Shown piece by piece: positions 24,434 to 32,784 of a DNA stretch of 64,000 nt. The notes under the pieces were generated by a model that was not told where the DNA came from, made no database searches, and saw only the letters and a list, made by a program, of their open reading frames with translations. The stretch is from Novosphingobium sp. GTDB lineage: Bacteria; Pseudomonadota; Alphaproteobacteria; Sphingomonadales; Sphingomonadaceae. Within the stretch, counting starts at the first letter, position 1. Every line of letters begins with the position of its first letter. Location: the NCBI RefSeq assembly GCF_019748365.1, contig NZ_JAIEPN010000188.1:1-64000 (forward strand), given 5' to 3'. Both the position numbers and the translations under genes were made by a program.

Positions 24434-25954
24434 TTAAGAGATCCGCGCCGCGAGATAGCCCTCGACTGCCTCGGCTGTACCCGGCGGCACATGGAGGCCC
24501 AGCTTGCTGCGGCGATAGAGCACGTCCTCTGCCGTACGCGCCCATTCCTGCGCGGCGAGGTATTCGACTTCCGCCTGTGTCAGTCCGCCGCCGAAATCGG
24601 TGCCCAGCGCGTCCAGCGTTTGCGCGGTGCCGAGGATGGCGCGCGCGCGGGTGCCATAGGCGCGGGCAAGCCGCGTGAGCAGCGCTCGCGGCAGACTGGG
24701 ATGCGCCGACGCCAGTTGCGCCGCGAAGGCTTCGAAATCATCGCCGGGAATGTCGCCGCCGGGCAGATCGGCACCGGCGGTCCAGTCTCCCCTGGCGCCC
24801 GGGTAGAACGGCACCAGCTTCTCCATCGCGTGTTCGGCCAGCTTGCGATAGGTTGTGATCTTGCCGCCGAACACGCTGAGCAGCGGCGCTTTCCCGTTGC
24901 CGCCATCGAGATCGAGCACGTAATCGCGGGTGACGGCCGAAGCACTGGCAGCGTGGTCGTCATAGAGCGGACGGATGCCAGCATAGCTCCATACCACGTC
25001 TTCGGGATGGATCTGCTTCGCGAAGTAGCGGCGCACCGTTTCGCACAGGTAGTCGGTCTCTTCCGGTGAAATCTGCGCCTTGCCGGGCTGGCCTTGCCAT
25101 GGCTCGTCGGTCGTGCCGATCAGCGTGTAGTTGTGTTCATAGGGGATCGCGAAGACGATGCGGCGATCGGGGTTTTGCAGCATGAAGGCGTGATCGCCTT
25201 CGTAGAGCTTGGGCACGATGATATGGCTGCCCTTGATCAGGCGCACGCCGCGGTCCTGGCTGGCGCTGGCGGCGCGCTGGAGCACGTCTTCCACCCAGGG
25301 CCCTGCCGCATTGACCATGCCGCGCGCCATGACCGTACGCGCGCCGTTACCTCCGACGATCTCGGCCTTCCACAGCGCACCCTCGCGCGTTGCCGAAACC
25401 AGCTTGGTCCGCGTCTCGATCCGCGCGCCGCGCTCGGCCGCATCGCGGGCATTGAGCACGACGAGGCGGCTGTCTTCGACCCAGCAGTCGGAATAGACGA
25501 ACGCTGTTTTTGCCCCCGGCTTCAGACCGTTGCCCAGCGGCGAACGGGTGAGGTTGACCGTCCGCGTCGCGGGCAGCTTCTTGCGTCCGCCAAGGTTGTC
25601 ATAAAGGAACAGCCCCAGCCTCACGAGCCAGGCCGGGCGCGGCGAATTCATCTGCGGCAGTACGAAGGCCAGCGGCCAGATGATGTGCGGGGCCATGCCG
25701 AGCAGCCGCTCGCGCTCGATCAGCGCCTCGCGCACGAGGCGGAACTCGTAATACTCGAGATAACGCAAGCCGCCGTGGATCAGCTTGGTGCTGGCCGAAG
25801 ACGTGTGGCTGGCAAGGTCTTCCTGCTCGACCAGCAGGACAGACAAGCCGCGCCCGGCCGCATCGCGGGCGATCCCGGTGCCATTGATCCCCCCGCCAAT
25901 GATCAGCAGGTCATAGGTTTCCGGATCCGGCACGTGGTTGCTCCTGCCTGCCAA
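24434..25954 (-). CDS. glpD: Aerobic glycerol-3-phosphate dehydrogenase
   Basis: The 506-residue flavoprotein oxidises sn-glycerol-3-phosphate to dihydroxyacetone phosphate and passes electrons to quinone at the inner membrane. It has the FAD motif DLLIIGGGINGTGIARDAAG, then SSASTKLIHGGLRYLEYYEF, WVEDSRLVVLNARDA and YAGIRPLYDD, and a C-terminal DAO_C domain (EYLAAQEWARTAEDVLYRRS). glpK and glpF are not nearby. It is 187 bp upstream of the protease gene on the same strand, and that gap holds nothing recognisable. Confidence 0.95.
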   Translation of the reverse strand: MAGRSNHVPDPETYDLLIIGGGINGTGIARDAAGRGLSVLLVEQEDLASHTSSASTKLIHGGLRYLEYYEFRLVREALIERERLLGMAPHIIWPLAFVLPQMNSPRPAWLVRLGLFLYDNLGGRKKLPATRTVNLTRSPLGNGLKPGAKTAFVYSDCWVEDSRLVVLNARDAAERGARIETRTKLVSATREGALWKAEIVGGNGARTVMARGMVNAAGPWVEDVLQRAASASQDRGVRLIKGSHIIVPKLYEGDHAFMLQNPDRRIVFAIPYEHNYTLIGTTDEPWQGQPGKAQISPEETDYLCETVRRYFAKQIHPEDVVWSYAGIRPLYDDHAASASAVTRDYVLDLDGGNGKAPLLSVFGGKITTYRKLAEHAMEKLVPFYPGARGDWTAGADLPGGDIPGDDFEAFAAQLASAHPSLPRALLTRLARAYGTRARAILGTAQTLDALGTDFGGGLTQAEVEYLAAQEWARTAEDVLYRRSKLGLHVPPGTAEAVEGYLAARIS

Positions 25955-26186
25955 TGGGGCACTAAGATGGTGGCGTCCGCTCCTTAGCCAAGCTCACGTG
26001 GTCGGACAAATGCAGCTAGCGCAACAAGGGATGCGAATACAAGATGGCGTAAGGGCCGGTAATTGCGGTAACAGGGGCCATGCGAGAGGATAGGCCAAAC
26101 CCGGCGCATGACCGGGAAACACGAATGAATCACCCGGATTGTGCGCTGTTTCGCGCCATTTCCCCTAGCCGCGGGACGATTCGCGC

Positions 26187-27488
26187 TTGAAGCCGCTGTC
26201 GGTTTTTGCCGCGATGCTAACGGCATCGTCTGTCGCCGCCGCGCCTGCCGAAGCCGCGCCGCCGAGCATTCCGGAAGTCGGCGCCCCCTCGCTTGCCGCG
26301 CTTGGCCCCAATGGCGTTGGCGTGATCGAGAAGGTCGTGGTCGACAAGAACGCGGTCGATCCGCTCGGCAGCCTCGCCAAGGGCGCACTCGTCCGCGCCG
26401 ACCGCACGATGCCGCTGGTGATCTGGTATCCCGCGCACGTCGGCCCCAAGGACCGCCGCGCCACCTACCGGGCGAGCCTCGTGTCCGAACCGCCCAAGCC
26501 GCCGGCCTATTTCACCGTGCCCGCGCTTGCGGTGACCGATGCGAGGCCCGCCGGGAAGGGCTACCCGATCGTACTCCTCTCGCATGGCTACAACAACGAT
26601 CCGGTCATGCTCTCGTGGCTGGGCGAGAACCTTGCGACCAAGGGCTACGTCGTCGTCGCGATCCGGCACCACGATCCGGCCATCACCGATACGGCCAAGA
26701 CCCCGGCCACACTGATCCGCCGCCCGCTCGATATCACCTACGTCCTTCGCCGTCTCCGCAGCGGGCTGCTCGGGCCGCTTGGCGATATCACGCGCATTGC
26801 GCTCGCGGGCTATTCGTTTGGTGGCTATGGCGCGCTGACGGTGGCCGGGGCCGAGCTTGATGCGGCGAGCCCGGCGGTGGGGCGCTTGCCCCCTGCGCTT
26901 GTCGAACGCTATACCGGCAAAGGCGAGGAGGCGGCCGCGCTCCACGATCCCGCGATCAAGGCGGTTGTTGCCATTGCCCCGGCTGGCGGCGCACCCTGGG
27001 CCGCCTGGGGCGCAGACGGCCTGTCGGCGATCAAGGCACCGCTGCTGGTCGTCGCCGGGACGGCTGACCGCACTGTCGGCTACGATCCCGGCCCCGCGGC
27101 CATCTTCCGCGATGCCAAGGGTTCGGATCGCTGGCTGCTGGCACTCAAAGGCGCAGGGCATGCCATCGGCACCAACCCGGCCCCTGCGGAAATGCGCGGC
27201 ACTGTCTGGGATTTCGATTGGTTCGAGGACCGCATGTGGCGCAAGCCGCGCGTCAACTCGATCGCGCTCCATTTCATCACGGCGTTCCTCGATCTCCAGC
27301 TGAAAGGTGAGGCGGCCAAGGCCGAATACCTTGCCGTGCCGTCAGAGGAATCGGATGGCGCCAAATGGACGAGCGAGGACAAGCGCTACGATGCTGTCAG
27401 CGAGGGCGGGGCAAACCCCACGTGGAAGGGCTTCGTGAAGGACCATCAGGACGGGCTGCTGTTGAAGCACTTGCCGCCGACGCCTTAG
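26187..27488 (+). CDS. Secreted alpha/beta-hydrolase
   Basis: The 433-residue product has a signal peptide (MKPLSVFAAMLTASSVAAAP then AEA) and an alpha/beta-hydrolase core: PIVLLSHGYNND (oxyanion region), nucleophile Ser in IALAGYSFGGYGAL, PLLVVAGTADRTVG (acid) and KGAGHAIG (His). It resembles the PAF-acetylhydrolase/dienelactone-hydrolase-like group of predicted lipases. The start is TTG 26187; no ATG gives a proper signal peptide. The substrate is unknown. The 232-bp gap before it has no recognised feature. Confidence 0.82.
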   Translation: MKPLSVFAAMLTASSVAAAPAEAAPPSIPEVGAPSLAALGPNGVGVIEKVVVDKNAVDPLGSLAKGALVRADRTMPLVIWYPAHVGPKDRRATYRASLVSEPPKPPAYFTVPALAVTDARPAGKGYPIVLLSHGYNNDPVMLSWLGENLATKGYVVVAIRHHDPAITDTAKTPATLIRRPLDITYVLRRLRSGLLGPLGDITRIALAGYSFGGYGALTVAGAELDAASPAVGRLPPALVERYTGKGEEAAALHDPAIKAVVAIAPAGGAPWAAWGADGLSAIKAPLLVVAGTADRTVGYDPGPAAIFRDAKGSDRWLLALKGAGHAIGTNPAPAEMRGTVWDFDWFEDRMWRKPRVNSIALHFITAFLDLQLKGEAAKAEYLAVPSEESDGAKWTSEDKRYDAVSEGGANPTWKGFVKDHQDGLLLKHLPPTP

Positions 27489-27531
27489 GTTCAACAAGTC
27501 CCTCGCAATGACGATATTGAGGGCGGCTCTC

Positions 27532-28542
27532 TCAGCCGCGCATTTCCGGCACCATCTCGGTGGGCGCCGGGGCATCGCGGCCCATGCCGCCAGAGAAGTG
27601 CCGGATGATCCATTCGCGTAGGAGGAAGATCGCCGGATCGCCCAGATCCTCGGCGTGGGTCTTGAGGTAATAGCCGAAGCCATCCGCCGAAACGCGGTCG
27701 TAGGGCATGACAAGTTGCCCGCTGGCGATTTCCTGCGCGAACATGTCGATGTCCGCGAGCACCACGCCCGAAGCGGCGATGGCATAGCGCACCGCCGAAA
27801 ACGCGGTGTCGAAGGCAAGTCCGTCACCGGACTCGATGTTGAGACGCTGCTGCGCGGCGTAGCTCGACCAGAGCAGCCCGCGCGGTTCGCCTTCCAGCTT
27901 CACGTGCAGCAGTTCGTTGTCGTGCAGGAACTGCTCCAGCGTCTTGCTCTTGTGCGTTGCCGCCGTCTCCGGCGAGCAGAGCGGGGCGACGCGCACCATC
28001 CAAAGGAGGTCCGCCACGGCATCGTCGACATTGGGCCGGTCGAACACGATGGCCATGTCGACATTGTCGCGCGGGGCGCCGGTGACGTTGGACGTCACCA
28101 CATCGATGCGGATCTCGGGATGTTCCTTGTGGAACTTGGCCAGCAGCGGCAGCGCGTTCTGGTAGAGCAGCGAGGGCGGAATGTGCAGCCGGATCGGGCG
28201 GCTTTCCAGATCCTTGTTGCGGATGGTGTTGATCGTCTGCTCCATCCGGTCGAGGCACTTGCTCACGACCGGAAGCAGGATCGAGCCCGCAGGCGTCAGC
28301 TTGAGCCCCGTCGGCCCACGCTCGAACAGCGGGCGCCCGATCAGATCCTCAAGGCTGCTGACATGGCGGCTCATCGCGCTTTGCGACACCGTGAGCGCCT
28401 GCGCGCCCGCGGTGAAGCTCATGTGCCGCCCCACTGCCTCGAACGCACGCAGCGCGTTCAGTGGCAGCCAGCGGCGGTTGATGAGGCGATCGGGCGCGAT
28501 TTCGGGTTCTCCGTTGCGTTGCGTGTATTTTGCGCTGCGCAT
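27532..28542 (-). CDS. LysR-family regulator (GcvA-type)
   Basis: The 336-residue product has the N-terminal HTH of LysR regulators in the GcvA arrangement: WLPLNALRAFEAVGRHMSFT, TVSQSAMSRHVSSLEDLIGR, PLFERGPTGLKLTPAG. A substrate-binding domain follows. The predicted start lies inside an FNR-type palindrome (28541-28556); a later start such as the Leu-Pro-Leu-Asn segment cannot be excluded. It is divergent from a second LysR gene. The targets cannot be told from position alone. Confidence 0.9.
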   Translation of the reverse strand: MRSAKYTQRNGEPEIAPDRLINRRWLPLNALRAFEAVGRHMSFTAGAQALTVSQSAMSRHVSSLEDLIGRPLFERGPTGLKLTPAGSILLPVVSKCLDRMEQTINTIRNKDLESRPIRLHIPPSLLYQNALPLLAKFHKEHPEIRIDVVTSNVTGAPRDNVDMAIVFDRPNVDDAVADLLWMVRVAPLCSPETAATHKSKTLEQFLHDNELLHVKLEGEPRGLLWSSYAAQQRLNIESGDGLAFDTAFSAVRYAIAASGVVLADIDMFAQEIASGQLVMPYDRVSADGFGYYLKTHAEDLGDPAIFLLREWIIRHFSGGMGRDAPAPTEMVPEMRG

Positions 28543-28610
28543 TGATCTACGTCAATCCGCGTTGCCCGTACGAACGTTCTTGCCGCAGGATAACGGTTTA
28601 TAATATGAGG
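28541..28610 (+). promoter_or_regulatory. FNR/FixK-type box and -10 element before the second LysR gene
   Basis: ATTGATCTACGTCAAT (28541-28556) matches the FNR/FixK/Dnr palindrome TTGAT-N4-(A/G)TCAA with 5-bp arms. A perfect -10 hexamer TATAAT lies at 28599-28604. The box centre is about 62 bp upstream of the implied start point, the usual place for class I activation by the CRP/FNR family. No good -35 hexamer is seen, which fits an activator-dependent promoter. The reading is inference from spacing and sequence. Confidence 0.45.
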
Positions 28611-28637
28611 CTTCACGCATTTTTATCGTGAGGTCCG

Positions 28638-29594
28638 ATGCTGCTCCCCGCCGAGTTCGATTTCCATGCGCTGGAAGTCTTCGTCCTCACTGTCGAGCTG
28701 GGCGGGATGACCGCGAGCGCGCAGCAATTGCGCATCACCCAGTCCGCCGTCTCGCAGACCATCGCGCGGCTGGAGCAGGGGATTGGCGCGACCCTGTTCG
28801 ACCGGACCCTGCGCCCGCTCGGCCTCACCCCGGCGGGCCGCGCGCTTTATGAACGCGCGACGCATCTGCTCGCCACCGCGCGCACCATGGTCGATGAAGT
28901 GCGCGAGGGCGCCAACCAGCCGATCGACAAGGTGACGGTGGCGATGGCGGAATCGCTTGCGATCCTGCTCACCGGCCCGTTGCTGAGCCGTCTTGGGCCA
29001 AGGGTGGCGCGGTGGCGCGTGCGCTCGGGCATCTCGCTCAACCAGCAGCAGGATTTCCTCGCCCGGCGCGTCGATCTCCTCATCACCGGCAGCAGCGTGC
29101 TCGAAAAGCAGGAAGGCGTCGTCCACCATGATGTGCTCGATGATCCCTTCGTGCTGGTATTCCCGCCAAGCTTCCGCGGTGTCGCCGATCCGATTGCGGC
29201 CGCCGAAGGCCTGCCGTTCGTGCGCTACTCGCTCGATACCGGCATGGGCCAGCGCATTGAAAGCCAGCTCACCCGCATGCGGCTGCGCCTGCCCAATGTG
29301 ATCGAGGTCGATATCGTGCCGCAGCAGCTGAACGCGGTCGCGCTCGGCATCGGCTGGAGCATCACCTCGCTGCTCTGCCTCGCTGCCATGCCCGCGCTGA
29401 TCCCGGATTTGCGCGTCGAGCCGCTGCCGCGCGCGCGGTTCGCCCGCCGCATCCAGGTCGTCAGCCGCGCAGGCGAACTGGGCGATCTCGCGATGGAGAC
29501 CGCGACGCTGGCGGGCGAGACGATCCGCAAGGAAAGCCTCCCTCCCATTCTGGCGCAGCTCCCCTGGGCGGAGGACCTTCTCGGCAGCACCTGA
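28638..29594 (+). CDS. LysR-family regulator
   Basis: The 318-residue product has the HTH block FDFHALEVFVLTVELGGMTA, then QLRITQSAVSQTIARLEQGI and TLFDRTLRPLGLTPAG, and a periplasmic-binding-like effector domain. It is divergent from the GcvA-type regulator and lies 139 bp upstream of the BBOX-like dioxygenase gene on the same strand, so it is the obvious candidate regulator of that operon. Confidence 0.9.
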   Translation: MLLPAEFDFHALEVFVLTVELGGMTASAQQLRITQSAVSQTIARLEQGIGATLFDRTLRPLGLTPAGRALYERATHLLATARTMVDEVREGANQPIDKVTVAMAESLAILLTGPLLSRLGPRVARWRVRSGISLNQQQDFLARRVDLLITGSSVLEKQEGVVHHDVLDDPFVLVFPPSFRGVADPIAAAEGLPFVRYSLDTGMGQRIESQLTRMRLRLPNVIEVDIVPQQLNAVALGIGWSITSLLCLAAMPALIPDLRVEPLPRARFARRIQVVSRAGELGDLAMETATLAGETIRKESLPPILAQLPWAEDLLGST

Positions 29595-29674
29595 TGCATT
29601 CACGCGAATGCATTACGGTCATTGATATGATATATGATTCTTGATGATGCACTGCTGACCCGGACCATTCCGGG
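29594..29674. promoter_or_regulatory. Two inverted repeats between LysR and the BBOX-like gene
   Basis: ATGCATTC-ACGC-GAATGCAT (29594-29613) is a perfect 8-bp inverted repeat that begins at the last base of the lysR stop codon. CCCGGA-CCAT-TCCGGG (29659-29674) is a 6-bp hairpin 60 bp before the next start. Neither is followed by a T-run. The first has the size and symmetry of a LysR operator; the second may be a leader hairpin. Confidence 0.4.
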
Positions 29675-29733
29675 CTAAAGTCCTGTGGTTCAGAGCGGCA
29701 TTCAGTTCGCCACACATCCCAGCGGGGGAACAC

Positions 29734-30870
29734 ATGACCACCACCACCTCGTCCGCAGCACCGGTCACGCTGACCGAAACCGGGCTCGAAGTCATGCTTC
29801 CCGGCGGGCGCCACGCCTATTTCAACAACTACTGGCTGCGCGACAACTGCCCGACTTCGTTCGACAGCCAGACGCGCGAACGGGTGTTCGATATCTTCCA
29901 CCTCGAAGCCGCACCGCGCCCGCGCCGCGCCGAAGTGGTGGATGGGGCGCTGGAGATCGCGTGGGACGGCGAGAACCACACCAGCCGCTACCCGCTCGAA
30001 TGGCTCGCCGGCTATGCCGAAGGCAAGCGCCGCCACGATCCGTCCGATCTGCCGCGCCGCGCGTGGTATGCCGATCACTACCCGAACCTGGCGCGCTTCC
30101 CGCAGGCGGACCTCATGGCCGACAAGGCCAAGGTCGCCGAATGGCTCAAGGCCCTGATCGTCGAAGGCGTCGCGCTGGTAACGGACATGCCGGACAGCGA
30201 CGAGGGCCTCACCGAGCTGGTCAAGCTGATGGGCCATGTTCGCCCTACGTTCTTCGGCGAATACTTCGATGTGATGACCCATATCGAGCCGACGAACCTT
30301 GCCTACACCGCCAAGGCGCTCGAACTCCACACCGATACCCCGGCAGAGGACATGGCCCCCGGCGTCCAGTTCCTCCACTGCCGCGCCAACAGTGTGGAGG
30401 GCGGGGCCAACCTGTTCCTCGACGGCGTCGCGGTCGCCAACGATTTCCGCGAACTCTACCCTGAAGACTTCAAGCTCCTCGCCGAGACCGAAGTGCCCTT
30501 CTACTGCGAGCACGACACTTACGACGTCCGCTCGCGCCAGCGGGTGATCGAGCTTGATGCGCATGGCGAGGTTTCCGGCGTCACCATCAGCCAGCACATG
30601 GCCGATGTGTTCGATCTGCCGCAGGACCTGCTCGACCGCTATTACCCTGCCTTCTGCCGCTTCGGCCGCATGCTCCAGTCGGACAAGTACCTCATGCGCT
30701 TCCGCATCAACGCGGGAGAATGCATCGTGTTCGACAACCACCGCATCGTCCACGGGCGTGAGGCCTATTCCGCCACCAGCGGCGCACGTTATCTGCGCGG
30801 GACCTATGCCGATCGCGGTGAAATGCGCAGCACCTACCGCGCGCTGACAAGCGAGGGCCGCTTCAAGTGA
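29734..30870 (+). CDS. Gamma-butyrobetaine-hydroxylase-like 2-oxoglutarate dioxygenase
   Basis: The 378-residue product has the two-domain BBOX/TMLH layout: a small N-terminal domain (YFNNYWLRDNCPTSFDSQTR, VFDIF) and a C-terminal TauD-type double-stranded beta helix. The iron ligands are His199-x-Asp201 (LELHTDTP) and distal His340 in DNHRIVHGREAY; Arg352 in GARYLRGTYAD can bind 2-oxoglutarate. Family members hydroxylate gamma-butyrobetaine to carnitine or trimethyllysine to its 3-hydroxy form. Here it heads a four-gene operon with an aldolase and two dehydrogenases, so a catabolic use is more likely than carnitine synthesis. The exact substrate is not determined. Confidence 0.85.
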   Translation: MTTTTSSAAPVTLTETGLEVMLPGGRHAYFNNYWLRDNCPTSFDSQTRERVFDIFHLEAAPRPRRAEVVDGALEIAWDGENHTSRYPLEWLAGYAEGKRRHDPSDLPRRAWYADHYPNLARFPQADLMADKAKVAEWLKALIVEGVALVTDMPDSDEGLTELVKLMGHVRPTFFGEYFDVMTHIEPTNLAYTAKALELHTDTPAEDMAPGVQFLHCRANSVEGGANLFLDGVAVANDFRELYPEDFKLLAETEVPFYCEHDTYDVRSRQRVIELDAHGEVSGVTISQHMADVFDLPQDLLDRYYPAFCRFGRMLQSDKYLMRFRINAGECIVFDNHRIVHGREAYSATSGARYLRGTYADRGEMRSTYRALTSEGRFK

Positions 30871-31586
30871 CGGATGCCGAAGTCGCGACGCTGCGCGAGG
30901 ACCTTGCCGCCGCGTTCCGCATCACCGCTCAGATGGGCTGGTCGGAATCGGTCGGCAACCATTTCAGCGCGGCGGTTTCGGCGGACGGCAAGCAGTTCCT
31001 TTTGAACCGCAAGTGGCAGCATTTCGCCAGTATCAGGCCCGAAGACCTCATGCTGCTCGATGCCGACGATCCGGACGTGATGAACCGCCCCGATGCGCCC
31101 GATGCCTCGGCCTGGACCATCCACGGCACTGTCCACCGCCAGTGCCCTGCTGCGCGCGTGATCATCCACTGCCATCCGCCGCACGCCACCGCGCTCGCGA
31201 CATTGGCGGACCCACGCATGTTGCCGCTCGACAACAACACCGCGCGTTTCTTCAATCGCCTTGCCATCGATCAGGGTTTTGGCGGCATTGCCGACGAGGC
31301 GGAGGAGGGCGAACGACTTGCCGCAGCCCTTGGCAACAAGAAGACGCTGCTGATGGGCAATCATGGCGTAACCTGCACCGGCGCGACTGTGGCGGAGGCT
31401 TTCGAGGACCTCTACTTCTTCGAGAAAGCCGCGCAGACGCTGCTGCTTGCCTATGCCAGCGGCCAGCCGCTCAATGTCCTCTCCGATGAAGTGGCCGAAA
31501 AGACCGCCCGCGGCTGGGACGATTATCGCGGCATGTCCTACGCGCACTTCGACTGGCTGAAGTCGCAGCTTCCGGCGTTGGGCTAG
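30867..31586 (+). CDS. Class II aldolase/adducin-family protein
   Basis: The 239-residue product has the zinc-ligand pattern of the family: IIHCHPPHATAL, then KKTLLMGNHGVTCTGATVAE. Bacterial members are sugar-phosphate aldolases, epimerases or decarboxylases; the specific reaction here is unknown. Its GTG start at 30867 overlaps the dioxygenase stop by 2 nt (GTGA), showing tight coupling. It could cleave or decarboxylate a hydroxylated product of the dioxygenase. Confidence 0.85.
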   Translation: MTDAEVATLREDLAAAFRITAQMGWSESVGNHFSAAVSADGKQFLLNRKWQHFASIRPEDLMLLDADDPDVMNRPDAPDASAWTIHGTVHRQCPAARVIIHCHPPHATALATLADPRMLPLDNNTARFFNRLAIDQGFGGIADEAEEGERLAAALGNKKTLLMGNHGVTCTGATVAEAFEDLYFFEKAAQTLLLAYASGQPLNVLSDEVAEKTARGWDDYRGMSYAHFDWLKSQLPALG

Positions 31587-31612
31587 CTTCCATGAACCCA
31601 AGCCAAAGCCCG

Positions 31613-31677
31613 TTCGTGTCGAGCGAAGTCGAGACACCAGGCGCCGCGCGTGGTGTCTCGACTTCGCTCGACACGAA
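31613..31677. repeat. 27-bp perfect inverted repeat between aldolase and MDR genes
   Basis: The arms 31613-31639 and 31651-31677 are perfect reverse complements across 27 bp, each containing GTGTCGAGCGAAGTCGAGAC or its complement, around an 11-nt G+C-rich loop. It would form a very stable hairpin in RNA. The arm sequence is of the type found dispersed between sphingomonad genes. It sits inside the operon, before the MDR start, where it may attenuate transcription or protect the upstream message. Confidence 0.85.
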
Positions 31678-31692
31678 TGGTTGGGGGTGAAG

Positions 31693-32778
31693 ATGACGGA
31701 AATCCCCGCCACCATGTCCGCCGTGCTGCTCACCGGCAATGGCGGCTTCGAGTGCCTGTCGTACCGCACCGATGTGCCGGTGCCGCAGCCGCGCGCAGGC
31801 GAAGTGCTGATCCGCGTCGGTGCGTGCGGGGTCAACAACACCGATATCAACACCCGCACCGCCTGGTATTCCAAATCCGTCACCGCCGCGACCGAAGCGG
31901 GCGGCGGCGATGGCTTTGCCGAAGCGAAGACGGAGGACTCCGGCTGGACCGGCGCCGTCCCGCAGTTCCCGCGAATTCAGGGGGCCGATGCTGCGGGCAG
32001 CATTGTCGCGGTGGGGGCGGGCGTCGATCCCGCCCGCGTGGGTCAGCGCGTGCTGGTGGAGCCGGTGTTCCGGGGCGCGACGCGTTTCGAGGCCACCTAC
32101 TTCGGCTCGGAAGTCGATGGGGCCTTCGCGCAATTCGCCCGCGTGCCCTCGGTCCATGCGCATCCCATCGAAACCGCGCTCACCGATACCGAGCTCGCCT
32201 CGTTTCCTTGTGCCTATTCCGCAGCGGAAAACATGCTCACCCGAACCGCGCTTGCGGCGGGTGAACGCGTTCTCATCACCGGGGCTTCGGGCGGGGTGGG
32301 CTCTGCCGCGGTGCAGCTGGCAAGACGCCGGGGCAGCGACATCACCGCGCTCGCCAGTGCCGAAAAGGCCGATGGCGTCCGCGCGCTCGGTGCCGCCCGC
32401 GTCGAACCGCGCGATGCCGATCTGGTCGCGCTGTTCGGGCAGGAACACTTCGACGTGGTGATCGACGTCGCCGGCGGCACCGGCTTTCCGGCGCTGCTGC
32501 AGGTGCTGAAGCGCGGCGGCCGCTACGGCGTGGCTGGCGCGATTTCCGGCCCGATCGCCGAGCTGGACTTGCGTACGCTCTACCTGAAGGACCTCACGCT
32601 CTACGGCTGCACGATCCTCGAGCCGCAAGTCTTTCCCAATCTCGTCGGCTATATCGAACGCGGCGAAATCCGCCCCGTCGTTGCCGGGACCTATCCGCTT
32701 TCTCAGATCGTCGAGGCGCAGCGCGCCTTTCTCACCAAGCAGCACGTCGGCAAGATCGTGCTCGTTCCTGGAGCATAA
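31693..32778 (+). CDS. MDR-family zinc-independent oxidoreductase (quinone reductase-like)
   Basis: The 361-residue product has the GroES-like N-terminal domain (PRAGEVLIRVGACGVNNTDINTR) and the NAD(P)-binding motif VLITGASGGVGSAAVQLARRRG. The catalytic-zinc ligands of alcohol dehydrogenases are absent, placing it in the quinone oxidoreductase/crotonyl-CoA reductase-like branch. ATG 31693 was chosen, preceded by GGGGGTGA; a TTG four codons earlier is possible. It lies just after the long inverted repeat and 6 bp before the next gene. Confidence 0.85.
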   Translation: MTEIPATMSAVLLTGNGGFECLSYRTDVPVPQPRAGEVLIRVGACGVNNTDINTRTAWYSKSVTAATEAGGGDGFAEAKTEDSGWTGAVPQFPRIQGADAAGSIVAVGAGVDPARVGQRVLVEPVFRGATRFEATYFGSEVDGAFAQFARVPSVHAHPIETALTDTELASFPCAYSAAENMLTRTALAAGERVLITGASGGVGSAAVQLARRRGSDITALASAEKADGVRALGAARVEPRDADLVALFGQEHFDVVIDVAGGTGFPALLQVLKRGGRYGVAGAISGPIAELDLRTLYLKDLTLYGCTILEPQVFPNLVGYIERGEIRPVVAGTYPLSQIVEAQRAFLTKQHVGKIVLVPGA

Positions 32779-32784
32779 CTCCCC

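Noticed and set aside
29461..30753. Minus-strand frame of 430 codons
   Set aside because: It is antisense to the BBOX-like gene, whose iron ligands and domains are intact.
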